A stretch of DNA of 64,000 nucleotides from DATEOR01 sp963841425 (lineage in GTDB: Bacteria > Actinomycetota > Thermoleophilia > Gaiellales > Gaiellaceae): positions 434,001 through 498,000 of the forward strand of contig CAWJCL010000001.1 in NCBI GenBank assembly GCA_963841425.1, given 5' to 3'. A program made the position numbers and the translations under genes. The notes under the pieces were generated by a model. The model was given only the letters and a program-made list of their open reading frames with translations, was not told the origin of the DNA and searched no databases. Shown in pieces: positions 30,559 to 40,769 of the stretch; the stretch's first letter is position 1; every line of letters starts with the position of its first letter.

Positions 30559-32230
30559 GCTGGCCCGAATGGCTCCAGTTAGGCGCGCTCGTCGGGCTCG
30601 TGCTCGTCTCGACACCGCTCGTCGGTGCCTACCTCGCCCACGTGTACGGCGAGGAGCGTGCGCCGGCCGACCGCGTCTTCCTTCCGGTCGAGCGCACGCT
30701 CTACCGCCTCTTCGGCGTCGATCCCACGCGTGAGCAGGCGTGGTCACCTACGCCGTCTCACTCCTCGCGTTCAGCGCCGTCTCGGTGCTGGGCCTGTATC
30801 TCCTCCAGAGGGTCCAGGGCGGGCTGCCGCTCAACCCGACCGACGTTTCGTCCGTCCCACCCGCTCTCGCGTTCAACACCGCGGCCAGCTTCGTCACGAA
30901 CACGAACTGGCAGAACTACGGCGGGGAGTCGACCATGAGCCATCTGACCCAGATGGCCGGGCTGACGGTGCAGAACTTCGTCTCGGCCGCGGTCGGGATC
31001 GCCGTTGCGATCGCAGTGATTCGGGGCCTCGTCCGGCGCAAGTCGCCCACGATCGGGAACTTCTGGGTCGACCTCACGCGATCGGTCACCCGGGTCCTCC
31101 TCCCTCTGGCCATCGTCTTCGCCCTCGCCTTTGCAGGGCTCGGCATGGTGCAGAGCCTGCGCGCGCCGGCCGAGGCGACCACCCTTGGCGGCACGGTTCA
31201 ACAGATCTATCGCGGCCCCGTTGCGAGCCAGGAGGCGATCAAGGAGCTCGGGACGAACGGCGGCGGTCACGTGAGCGCGAACTCGGCGCATCCGTACGAG
31301 AACCCGACGGGACTCACGAACTTGCTCGAGATGTGGGCGCTTCTGATGATCCCCTTCGCCCTCACCTTCACGTTCGGCAAGCTCGCAAAGGACAACAGGC
31401 AGGGCTGGGTGCTCTTCGCGGCGATGTTCGTCCTCTGGATCGGCGCGGCGGGAGCCGCGACGGCGCTCGAGCTCCACGGAAATCCGGGGATACACGCGGC
31501 GGGCGGAAACACGGAAGGCAAAGAGGTGCGCTTCGGCCCCGCAGCATCTGGCCTTTTCGCGGCAAGCACTACCGGCACTTCGACCGGTGCGGTCATCTCC
31601 TCCCACGACAGCTTCACCCCGCTTGGCGGTGCCGTTCCGCTCGTCAACATGATGTTCGGTGAGGTGAGTCCCGGCGGCGTCGGGTCGGGTCTCTACGGCA
31701 TGCTCGTCTTCGTCCTTCTCGCCGTGTTCCTCGCCGGCCTCATGGTGGGTCGGACGCCGGAGTACCTCGGGAAGAAGATCCAGGCGGCGGAGATGAAGCT
31801 CGTCGTCCTGTATCTGCTCGTCGTCCCTGCGCTGATCCTGACCTTCGCCGGAATCAGTGTCCTGCTCTCGAGTGCGAAGGCGTCGATTTTCAATCCCGGA
31901 GCCCATGGGCTCTCGGAGATCGTCTACGCCTTCACATCGGCCTCGAACAACAACGGATCGGCATTCGGCGGGCTCAGCGGCAACACTGACTGGTTCAACA
32001 CGACGCTCGGGCTGGCGATGCTCGGTGGGCGTTTCCTCCTCATCGCCCCTGTACTCGCCGTCGCCGGATCGCTGGCGCGCAAGCAGCCCGCGCCCGCCAC
32101 CGCAGGCACCTTCCCCACCGGAACGCCGCTGTTCGCAGGTCTCCTCGTCTCGGTCGTCGTCATCGTGGTCGCCCTTACCTATTTCCCCGTGCTCTCGCTC
32201 GGGCCGATCCTCGAGCATTTGACGCTGTGA
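30555..32230 (+). CDS. kdpA: K+-transporting ATPase channel subunit KdpA (one frameshift)
   Basis: KdpA forms the potassium-selective channel of the KdpFABC pump. The frame opens with SWPEWLQLGALVGLVLVSTPLVGAYLAHVYG and breaks near 30738, where GCGTGGTCACC probably lacks one G. From there the second frame reads TYAVSLLAFSAVSVLGLYLLQR to the end. Selectivity regions TNWQNYGGES, TNGGG (ELGTNGGGHVSANSAHP) and SNNNGSAFGG are intact. Restoring one base gives 558 residues, normal for KdpA. The end overlaps kdpB by 4 bp. The protein is otherwise well preserved, so an assembly or consensus error is likely. Confidence 0.88.
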
Positions 32231-34250
32231 AACGAACAGCCTCCCTTTTCGACCCCAAGATCCTTCGGGCGGCCGCGCTCGAGAGCTGCCGCAAGCTCGA
32301 CCCGCGGCGGATGGCACGGAATCCCGTCATGTTCGTCGTCGAGGCGGGAAGCGTCCTCGTCACGGTGCTCTTCTTCGTGGATCCGACCGTTTTCGCAGGC
32401 CTCATCGCGGCCTGGCTTTGGTTCACCGTCCTGTTCGCCAACTTCGCCGAGGCAATGGCCGAAGGCCGCGGGCAGGCTCAGGCCGAGACGCTTCGGCGCA
32501 CGCGCTCGGAGACGATTGCGCATCGCCTTCTTCCCGATGGATCGGTGGAGGACGTTCCCAGCGTTGTCACTTCGCAACGGCGACAAGGTCGTCGTCTCGG
32601 CGGGAGACGTCATCCCGGCTGACGGTGACGTGGTCGAAGGCATCGCGAGCGTTGACGAATCAGCCATCACCGGCGAGTCCGCTCCCGTGATCCGCGAGTC
32701 CGGTGGAGACCGCGTCCGCGGTCACCGGCGGCACGCGCGTCCTCTCCGACCGAATCGTCGTGCTCGTCACGGCCAAGCCCGGCGAGAGCTTCCTCGACCG
32801 GATGATCGCCCTCGTCGAGGGCGGCGAGCCGACAGAAGACGCCCGAATGAGATCGCCTCGACATCCTTCTCGCCGGGCTGACGATCATCTTCCTCTTCTC
32901 CGTCGTCACGCTCCAGCCATTCGCCGTCTACTCAGGCGCGGAGCAGAAGCGTAATCGTGCTCGTCGCGCTACTCGTCTGCCTTATCCCGACGACGATTGG
33001 CGCGCTGCTCTCCGCGATCGGCATCGCCGGCATCGACCGCCTCGTGCAGCGAAACGTGCTCGCCCTCTCCGGCCGCGCAGTCGAGGCCGCCGGCGACTGC
33101 TCCACGCTCCTCCTCGACAAGACCGGCACGATCACCCTCGGCAATCGCCAGGCCGCCGAGTTCATCCCCCTAACGGGAGTGACGGAGGAGGAGCTCGCCG
33201 ATGCTGCCCAGCTGGCGAGCTTCGCCGACGAGACCCCCGAGGGGCGGTCCATCGTCGTCCTGGCGAAGGATCAGTACGGCCTTCGCGAGCGCGAGCTCGT
33301 CGGCGCGCACACTCATCCCCTTCACCGCTCAGACCGAATGAGCGGAGTCGACCTCGACGGGCGCTTGATCCGCAAGGGCGCTGCTGACTCCGTCCGCCGG
33401 TGGATCGAGGAGAACGGCGGCTCGGCGCCGGCCGAGCTCGAGCCGGTCGTGGAACAGATTGCAGTCTCCGGAGGAACCCCGCTGGTCGTCGCAGAGTCGG
33501 CGGCGCGGCCGCTCGGCGTCATCCATCTCAAGGACGTGGTCAAGGACGGGCATGCGCGAGCGGTTCGACGCAGCTCCGCCGGATGGGGATTCGCACGGTC
33601 ATGATCACCGGCGACAACCCGCTGACGGCCGCGGCGATCGCCGAGGAGGCAGGCGTCGACGACTTCCTGGCCGAGGCGACGCCCGAGGACAAGATGGCTC
33701 TCATCCGGCGGGAGCAAGCCGGGTGGCACGCTCGTCGCGATGACAGGCGACGGCACGAACGACGCACCCGGCGCTCGCCAGGCCGATGTAGGCGTGGCGA
33801 TGAACACCGGCACGCAGGCCGCGAAGGAGGCGGGCAACATGGTCGATCTCGACTCGAACCCGACGAAGCTGATCGAGGTCGTCGAGATCGGCAAGCAGCT
33901 CCTCATCACGCGCGGAGCGCTGACGACGTTCTCGATCGCCAACGACGTCGCGAAGTACTTCGCGATCATCCCGGCGATGTTCGCGGGCGTCGTTCCCGGT
34001 GCTCGACCGCGCTCAACATCATGGCGCTCGGGACGCCGCAGAGCGGCGATCCTTTCGGCGGTCGTCTTCAACGCGCTCGATCATCGTCGCGCTGATCCCT
34101 CTTGCGCTGCGCGGAGTCAAGTTCCGCGCCGTGTCGGCCGCGACAATGCTGCGGCGCAACCTCCTCATCTACGGCGTCGGCGGGATCATCGCTCCGTTCG
34201 CCGGCATCAAGCTGATCGACGTCATCGTGACCGGGTCGGGAATCGTGTGA
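32227..34250 (+). pseudogene. kdpB: K+-transporting ATPase catalytic subunit KdpB, many frameshifts
   Basis: The P-type ATPase subunit, recognisable in pieces in all three frames: FDPKILRAAALESCRKLDPRRMARNPVMFVVEAGS, VVVSAGDVIPADGDVVEG with SVDESAITGESAPVIRES, the phosphorylation loop LLLDKTGTIT, MGIRTVMITGDNPLTAAAIAEEAGVDDFLAEATPEDKM, and MTGDGTNDAP. It ends GGIIAPFAGIKLIDVIVTG. Frame changes fall near 32565, 32712, 32830-32860, 32950, 33305, 33338, 33552, 33570, 33721, about 33765 and 34005-34075. Most sit at C or G runs and several cancel locally (NDAPGARQADVG for NDAPALAQADVG). That pattern suits homopolymer consensus errors better than decay. Confidence 0.8.
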
Positions 34251-34840
34251 TCGTCGGAGTTCGTCGCCAGATCATTCCGGCGATCATCGCCTTCCTCGCC
34301 TTCACGGTGCTCCTGGGTCTGCTCTATCCCCTCGCGATCACGGGCACCGCGCAAGTCGCCTTCTCATCCCAGGCAGACGGTTCGCTCGTGAAGCAGGCAC
34401 GGCAAGGTCATCGGCTCACGGCTGATCGGCCAGGAGTTCACCGGGACGGCTGCTACTTCCACCCGCGGCCCTCATCGGCCGGTGAGGGCTACGACGCGAT
34501 GTCGAGCTCCGCATCGAACCTCGGGCCCGAGTAACCCCAAGCTGCTGCAGGAAGTCCGCGCGCGCATACGCCTCTACCGCGCCGAGAACGGGCTCAGCTG
34601 CCGGTCAAGAAGTGCCGGCCGACGCGGTGACCGGTGTCGGGCTCCGGGCTCGACCCCTTGATCTCGCCGGAGAACGCCCGCATCTTCAGGCGCAGCGTGT
34701 GGCCGATGCCCGCGGCATGACTCTCGGCCAGGTCATGGCGCTCGTGCGCGCCAAACGCGACAGGGCGCTCGCTCGGATTCCTCGGCGAGCCGGGCGTCAA
34801 CGTGCTCGAGCTCAACCTCGCGCTCGACCAACAGGCGTAG
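34247..34840 (+). pseudogene. kdpC: K+-transporting ATPase subunit KdpC, frameshifted
   Basis: KdpC starts with GTG 34247, overlapping the kdpB stop by 4 bp, and reads RRQIIPAIIAFLAFTVLLGLLYPLAITG, the single membrane helix. The rest is split over frames: LIGQEFTG, YFHPRPSSAGEGYDAMSSSASNLGP, NPKLLQEVRARI, LQAQRVADARGMTLGQVMALVRA and NVLELNLALDQQA up to the stop at 34838. At least five indels are needed. The residues within each piece are well conserved. Confidence 0.78.
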
Positions 34841-34852
34841 CCTTCCGTCTGT

Positions 34853-37346
34853 ATGGCAAGAGGCGAGCTCCGTGTCTACCTCGGCGCCGCCGCCGGGCGT
34901 CGGCAAGACCTACTCGATGCTAGAACGAAGGTCGTCGCCGACGCGAATACGGCGAGGACGTCGCCGTCGGCTTCGTGGAGACCACGGCAGAGAGAAGACG
35001 GCGGAGTCAGGTCGGCGACCTCGAAGTTGTGCCGTGCAGGCGTGTCGAATACCGCGGCGGGACGTTCGAGGAGATGGACGTCGACGCTCCTGCTCGCACG
35101 TAAGCCGCAGGTCGCGCTGGTCGATGAGTTCGCGCACACGAACGTCCCGGGATCGCGGAACGAGAAGCGCTGGCAGGACATCGAGGAGCTCCTTGCCGCC
35201 GGCATCGACAGTCATCACGACGCTGAACATCCAGCATCTCGAGTCGCTGAACGACGTCGTCGAGCAGATCACCGTGGTCAAACAGCGGGAAACAATCCCG
35301 GACGACGTCGTGCGCGCGGCGGACGAGATCCAGCTCGTCGACCTCACGCCGCTCGCCCTCAGGAACCGCCTGGCGCGGGGTGACGTCTATCCGGCGGAAC
35401 GCATCGACACGGCGCTCGCCAACTACTTCCGCACGGGGAATCTGTTGGCGCTACGCGAGCTCGCACTGCTCTGGCTCGCCGACCGCGTCGACGAGGGCCT
35501 CGCCGAATACAGAGCTCGCCATGGGATCGAACAGCCCTGGGAAACGCGCGAGCGAATTGTCGTCGCCCTCACGGGCTCCTCGGACGGGGAGCGGCTCATC
35601 CGGCGCGCCGCCCGCATCGCACAGCGCGCCAAGGGCGACCTCGTCGCCCTGCACGTCCGTATGCAGGACGGGCTTTCGGCTCCGTCCGTCGAGCGCCTCG
35701 AGGAGCAGCGCGCCCTCATCTCCGAGCTCGGCGGCACCTACCAGGAGGTGGTGGGCGAGGATCCCGGAACGGCCCTCACCGAAGCGGCTCGAGCGTTGAA
35801 CGCCACGCAGATCGTGATGGGCGCAAGCCGGCGATCCCGCTGGCAGCGGTTGACCCGCGGCTCGGTGATCGGGAAGGTGATCCGGGAATCCGGTGTCGGC
35901 GTCGACGTGCACGTCATCAGCCGCCCGCAGTCAGGCGCACGCGAGGGATTCGCTCTTCCGGAACGGCGACGACCATCGGGACTGCCACGCCGTCGTGTCG
36001 TCATCGGCTTCAGCCTTGCCGCGACAGCACCGCCTCTTCTCGCCTTCATGCTGGCGCAGCTGCGTGAGCACATCGGGCTTCCGAGCGTCCTCCTGCTCTT
36101 CCTGGTCCTCGTCGTCGGCGTCTCGGCTGTCGGCGGGCTCTGGCCGGCGCTTGCCGCGGCCGTCTTCGGCTTCCTTCTCGTCAACTGGTACTTCACGCCG
36201 CCGTTCTACACATTCACGATCAGCGAAGGAGAGAACATCCTTGCCCTCTCGGTGTTCCTGGCCGTCGCTGCGATCGTCAGCGGCTTCGTGGCGCTCGCAG
36301 CCCGCCGGGCTGCCGAGGCCGCGCGGACGCGGGCCGAGGCCGAGGCTCTGGCCCGCCTTGCGGGCTCGGCACCGGCCGCCGTTGTCGTCGACAGCCTCGT
36401 CAGGGTCCTCGGGCTCGACGGCGCCGCCGTCCTCCACCGAGAGGGCGAGCGCTGGCGGATCGAGGCGTCAAGCGGGCTGCGCGCTCCGGAAGGACCGGAA
36501 TCGGCGTCCCGAACGATCGACCTGGACGACGAGCACATCCTCGCGCTCGCGGGGCGCTCTCTTCGGAGCGAAGACGAGCGCATCCTCGACGCATTCGGGA
36601 AGGAGCTCACGGCTTCCGTCGAACTGGGCGACCTGCAGGCCGAGGTCGAGGCAGCTGGGGCAGTCTCCGCGGCCAACGAGCTGCGCGTGGCCATCCTGTC
36701 CGCCGTCTCCCACGACCTCCGCACCCCGATCTCGGCCATCAAGGCGTCCGTGACGAGCCTCCTCCAGGACGACATCGAGTGGAGCCCCGAGGCCCGGGAC
36801 GAGTTCCTGAACACAATCGACGAGGAGACCGACCGGCTGAACGGGCTCGTCGGCAACCTCCTCGACATGAGCCGCATCCAATCGGGCGCGCTCGAGATGA
36901 CCTCGGCGGCGGTGGGGCTCGAAGAGATCCTCCCGGCAGCCGTTCACAGCCTGGGACTCGATGACGAGGCGGTCGAGCTCGACGTTCCCGATACGCTCCC
37001 CCGCGTCATGGCCGACCGCGGGCTGCTCGAACGAGCCCTGGCCAACCTCATCCAGAATGCTGTCCGGTTCTCGCCGGCGGGCCTGGGCGTGCGGGTGACC
37101 GCGGGTGCCATCGATGGAGTCGTGGACGTTCGAGTCGTCGACCGCGGGCCGGGAGTGCCGCTCGACCAGCGGGAGCGCATCTTTCTCCCGTTCCAGCGCC
37201 TTGGAGACTCCGGGAACGACGAGGGAGTCGGTCTCGGCCTGGCCGTGGCGAAGGGATTCGTCGAGGCGATGGGCGGCGTGATCGAGATCGAAGACACTCC
37301 GGGCGGCGGGTTGACCGTCGTCACGCGCTTGCGGACGGCCGGATGA
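34853..37346 (+). CDS. kdpD: Sensor histidine kinase KdpD (N-terminus frameshifted)
   Basis: KdpD senses potassium/ionic status and turns on kdp. The N-terminal KdpD domain is broken into frames between 34900 and 35215: RGELRVYLGAA, then PPPGVGKTYSML, KPQVALVDEFAHTNVPGSRNEKRWQDIEELLAAGID, then TTLNIQHLESLNDVVEQIT. From 35215 to the end it is one clean frame. That part has a Usp-like domain (IVVALTGSSDGERLIRRAARIA), membrane helices (PPLLAFMLAQL, LLLFLVLVVGVSAVGGLWPALAAAVFGFLLVNWYF), a GAF-like region, the HisKA box SAVSHDLRTPISAIKASV and the ATPase motifs NLIQNAVRFSPAG and EGVGLGLAVAKGFVEAMGG. Confidence 0.87.
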
Positions 37347-38034
37347 CACGAATCCTCGTGGTCGACGACGAGCCGCAGATCCTCCGGGCGCTCGGGACAA
37401 ATCTGAAGGCTCGGGGCTACGAGGTCGACCTGGCGCCGACGGGAGAAGCGGCGCTCAGTCTGGCGGCCCGCCATCACCCCGACGTCGTCGTACTCGACCT
37501 CGGCCTGCCGGGGATCGACGGCATCGAGGTGATTCGCGGCCTCCGCGGCTGGAGCGCGGTCCCAATCGTCGTCCTCTCGGTCCGAGAGGCCGAGCGCGAC
37601 AAGGTCGCAGCGCTCGACGCGGGTGCCGACGACTTCGTGACGAAGCCCTTCGGGATGGACGAGCTCCTCGCGCGGCTCCGAGCGGCTCTTCGCCGGTCCG
37701 CTCCGGCCGGGGAGGAGGCGCTGGTCGAGACCGACGACTTCAAGGTCGACCTAACGGCCAAGCGCGTGACGACCCGCGACGGCGAGATCCGCCTCACCCC
37801 GACCGAGTGGCACATCGTCGAGGTGCTCGTCCGCAATCGAGGCAAGCTGGTCAGCCAGCGCCAGCTCCTGCAAGAAGTCTGGGGCTCCCAGTACGAGAAG
37901 GAAACGAACTACCTCCGGGTCTACCTGGCTCAGATTCGGCGCAAGCTGGAGCCCGATCCGACACGGCCGTCCTATTTCCACACAGAGCCGGCATGGGGTA
38001 CCGGTTCGACGTCGGAGTCGCTAGCCGAAGGTGA
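37343..38034 (+). CDS. kdpE: Response regulator KdpE (one frameshift near the end)
   Basis: An OmpR-type regulator of the kdp operon. Receiver: ILVVDDEPQILRAL, phosphoacceptor in VVVLDLGLPGIDG, Lys in FVTKPFGMDELLARL. DNA-binding: RLTPTEWHIVEVLVRNRGKLVSQRQLLQEVWG, then LRVYLAQIRRKLEPDPTRPSYFHTEP. The last 15 residues (GMGYRFDVGVASRR) are in another frame, because CCGGCATGG near 37992 appears to lack a G. Read in the original frame it would run on for a false 790 residues antisense to dipZ. It overlaps kdpD by 4 bp and the convergent dipZ stop by 14 bp. Confidence 0.88.
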
Positions 38035-39661
38035 AGGCGTAAGCCGCGACCCCCGGGGAGAACGAGAGGTCGAGCGTGTGGTCGGCGGCGGGACCGGGAA
38101 GCGCAACGAGGGTATAGAGCCGGTCGCCCGTGACCCTCACGGTCTTGACGTGCTCGCCGTCGACGGCGACGCCGACCGAGCCCTCGGACTCCCCCTTGCC
38201 GAGGACGAGGTAGACGTTCCTCGCATGGTAGGCCAGGCGAAGCCGCGCGCCTTCGCCCGCGACGATCCGCTCGCGCTCGACGAGCCAGCGGCCCCCGTAG
38301 GCGACGGCGTTCTGCGGGACCACCTCGGGGATCGTGTAGGCGGCCTCCCGCCCCTCGACGACGGGCGAGCCGACGAGGCTCGAGAGCCGGTCGGTGCCGA
38401 GGTAGGTCTCCGGCGTCAGCACGCCTTGCGGCGTCTTGTCGGAGACCGAGCCGGAGACCGGCGCGGGCAGGTCCTTCTCCGCGAGGAGCGTGCGGATGAC
38501 CTTCTCGGTCTCCGCGTACTGGCCCTCGCCGAAGTGCGCGTAGCGGACGCGGCCCTGGCGGTCGACGTAGTACTCGGCCGGCCAGTAGCGGTTGCCCCAG
38601 GCGGTCCAGGTTCCGTAGTCGTTGTCGAGCGCCACGGGGTAGTCGATCCCGAACGAGTCAACCGCCCGCTCGACGTTCCCGGGTACGTGCTCGAAGGCGA
38701 ACTCGGGGGTGTGCACGCCGACGACGACGAGGCCCGCGTCGCGGTACGTCTCGTACCAGCGCTTCACGTAGGGCAGCGTGCGGATGCAATTGACGCAGGA
38801 GTACGTCCAGAAGTCGATCAGGACGACCTTGCCGCGGAGCGACGCGAGCGTGAGCGGCTCCGAGTTCACCCACTGCGAGATCCCCTTGAACTCGGGCGCC
38901 TGGCCGTAGTCCTGCAGCTTGCTTCCCTGGAAGTGGCTCTCACCGGCCAGGAGCGAGTCGATGCGGTCCTGGGCGGCAGCGCTTTCCTCGAGCCCCTGCA
39001 GGGCCCTCGTGTAGCCGGGGACGTGAGCGGAGAGCCTGACGTCGAGGCCGAGGGCCATGGCGACCGCGACGGCCACGACGAGCGCCCCGAGCGCCTGCCG
39101 GATCCGCGGCGCCCGGGAGCGAACCGAGCGGAGCGTCATCCCCCGCTGCGCGCCGATGGCGATGAGCAGGAGGACAAGGCCGGCGCCGAGCGCGTATGCA
39201 AGCGTGACGAAGACGCCCTGGACCGAGAAGCGCTGTGTCGCGGCGAGCACGGCGACGGCGGCGATCACGGGGCCCGCGCAGGGCGTGAAGAGGAGCCCGA
39301 GGCTGACGCCGAGGAGAAAGCCGCCTCCCATCCCTCCGGGCCTGCGGCGTCCGAGCGCCTGAAACGGCCGCTCGACGAGCGCCCCGAGCCTCGGCCAGAG
39401 CAGCGAGAGCCCGACGAGGAGGACGACCCCGATGGCGATGTTCCGGAGCAGGTCGTCCGGCAGGCCGAGCGCCGAGAGGAGCGCGGTCGCGACGAGGGTG
39501 AAGAGCGTGAAGCTCCAGACGAGCCCGGCGACGATCGCATAGGGCCGCCGCCTGTCGCCCGTGGCTCCGCCCGCGAAGACGATGGGCAGGACCGGCAGGA
39601 CGCAGGGCGAGATCGCGGTGACGATGCCAGCGACGAAGGCGACTCCGATGAGCAGGGCCAC
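38021..39661 (-). CDS. dipZ: CcdA-thioredoxin fusion (DipZ-like)
   Basis: A 546-residue thiol-disulfide protein in three parts. The CcdA/DsbD-type membrane domain (about 1-240) has the paired cysteines in AISPCVLPVLPIVFAGG and LLFTPCAGPVIAAV. A thioredoxin-like domain follows with SCVNC in LIDFWTYSCVNCIRTLPYVKRWYETY. The C-terminal carbohydrate-binding-like domain ends RLYTLVALPGPAADHTLDLSF. It passes electrons from the cytoplasm to extracytoplasmic disulfides. This matches Mycobacterium DipZ. The GTG at 39661 has TACGAT six bases upstream. A longer frame to 39898 has no support. Confidence 0.91.
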   Translation of the reverse strand: MALLIGVAFVAGIVTAISPCVLPVLPIVFAGGATGDRRRPYAIVAGLVWSFTLFTLVATALLSALGLPDDLLRNIAIGVVLLVGLSLLWPRLGALVERPFQALGRRRPGGMGGGFLLGVSLGLLFTPCAGPVIAAVAVLAATQRFSVQGVFVTLAYALGAGLVLLLIAIGAQRGMTLRSVRSRAPRIRQALGALVVAVAVAMALGLDVRLSAHVPGYTRALQGLEESAAAQDRIDSLLAGESHFQGSKLQDYGQAPEFKGISQWVNSEPLTLASLRGKVVLIDFWTYSCVNCIRTLPYVKRWYETYRDAGLVVVGVHTPEFAFEHVPGNVERAVDSFGIDYPVALDNDYGTWTAWGNRYWPAEYYVDRQGRVRYAHFGEGQYAETEKVIRTLLAEKDLPAPVSGSVSDKTPQGVLTPETYLGTDRLSSLVGSPVVEGREAAYTIPEVVPQNAVAYGGRWLVERERIVAGEGARLRLAYHARNVYLVLGKGESEGSVGVAVDGEHVKTVRVTGDRLYTLVALPGPAADHTLDLSFSPGVAAYAFTFG

Positions 39662-39667
39662 GCCCTG

Positions 39668-39673
39668 ATCGTA
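39668..39673 (-). promoter_or_regulatory. -10 box of a leaderless promoter for dipZ
   Basis: TACGAT, then CAGGGC, then the GTG at 39661: a six-base gap, as at 14088, 15463 and 28455. Confidence 0.55.
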
Positions 39674-39695
39674 GACCCGAGATCTGAACGCTTCC

Positions 39696-40769
39696 TTACG
39701 CGCGCGGGAGCGTGAAGGCGACGCGAGCCCCGCCACCCGGGCGATTCTCGGCCCAGATGTGGCCGCCCTGGGCCTCGACGAGGCCGCGGGCAATCGCGAG
39801 TCCGAGCCCGGCGCCGCTTCGCGGGGCTGCCCGCGCCGAATCGCCTCGCCAGAAGCGCTCGAACATGCGCCGCTCGGCACCGGCCGCAAGCCCTTCACCG
39901 TCGTCCTCGACCGCGATCGTCACCTCGCGGTCGCCGGCGCGGACGACGACCGCGACGGCGCCGTCCGACGGCGTATGCCGGAGCGCGTTCGTGAGCAGGT
40001 TTTGCAGGACGCGCTGAACCTGATCGGGGGCGGCGTGCACCGCGGGGAGGTTGCCGTCGAGGCGGGCGGAGAGATCGACGTGCCGAGCCCTGGCTTCGGC
40101 CTCGAGGCCGCGCACGCACGTCCGCACGAGATCGGCAACCTGTGCTTCCTCCAGCTCGAGCGTGAGCGCGCCCGAGTCGATCTGCGCGAGCTCGAAGAGA
40201 TCGTCGACGAGCCGTCCGAGCGTGCGAACTTGCTCGCGCATGGCTGGGAGGTAGTGCTCGGCGGGGACGACCCCGTCCTCGACGGCCTCGAGCATCGCCT
40301 GCAGCGAGGCGAGGGGCGTTCGCAGATCGTGGCTCGCCCACGCGATCAGCTGCCGGCGTGCGTCGAAGAGCTCCTCGAGCTTCCGCGCCATCTCGTCGAA
40401 GGCGAGGCCCACTTCGACGAGCTCGTCGGGCCCTGCGCCCGCCGCCATCGGCGCGAAGTCGCCGCCCGCGAGCGCCGACGAGGCGGCACGGAGCCGATCG
40501 AGCGGAATCGTGATCGAGCGCGTGACGAGGAGTGCGGCGCCCACTGCCACGAGCGAGGACGCACCCGCGACCGCCAGCACGACGACGTCGGCTCCCATGT
40601 GGAACATCGCCACGCCCGAGAGCAGGACGGCTGCAAGCGGAAGGACGACGCAGAGGAGCGCGAGCCCGAGCAGACGGGCATGGACGGTACGCAGCCGCGA
40701 GATGCCGAGGGCGACGAGCGCGCCCGCAGCGAAGGTCGCGGTGGCGACGACGAGGGCGAGCTCGATCAC
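39696..40769 (-). CDS. Two-component sensor histidine kinase
   Basis: A 357-residue kinase with two N-terminal membrane segments (ELALVVATATFAAGALVALGI and LGLALLCVVLPLAAVLLSGVAMF, continuing to a third, DVVVLAVAGASSLVAVGAALL) and almost no extracytoplasmic sensor. HAMP follows (TRSITIPLDRLRAASSALAGGDF). The phosphoacceptor is in IAWASHDLRTPLASLQAML. ATPase motifs are NLLTNALRHTPSDG, VEDDGEGL and GAGLGLAIARGLVEAQGG. It starts with GTG 40769, overlapping the response regulator stop by 4 bp. The short sensor part suggests it detects membrane or cytoplasmic cues. Confidence 0.92.
   Translation of the reverse strand: MIELALVVATATFAAGALVALGISRLRTVHARLLGLALLCVVLPLAAVLLSGVAMFHMGADVVVLAVAGASSLVAVGAALLVTRSITIPLDRLRAASSALAGGDFAPMAAGAGPDELVEVGLAFDEMARKLEELFDARRQLIAWASHDLRTPLASLQAMLEAVEDGVVPAEHYLPAMREQVRTLGRLVDDLFELAQIDSGALTLELEEAQVADLVRTCVRGLEAEARARHVDLSARLDGNLPAVHAAPDQVQRVLQNLLTNALRHTPSDGAVAVVVRAGDREVTIAVEDDGEGLAAGAERRMFERFWRGDSARAAPRSGAGLGLAIARGLVEAQGGHIWAENRPGGGARVAFTLPRA

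Noticed and set aside
31086..31097. TCACCCGGGTCC inside kdpA
   Set aside because: One half-site is intact but the other differs at two bases; it lies within coding sequence and is expected by chance at this GC content.
37343..39715. A 790-residue open frame starting as KdpE and running on
   Set aside because: After about residue 220 it is antisense to dipZ and low-complexity Arg/Asp/Glu. The true KdpE end is in another frame after a one-base deletion near 37992.
39733..39744. CCACCCGGGCGA, a near match to the palindrome
   Set aside because: Only 10 of 12 bases, not a palindrome, and inside the coding region of a histidine kinase.
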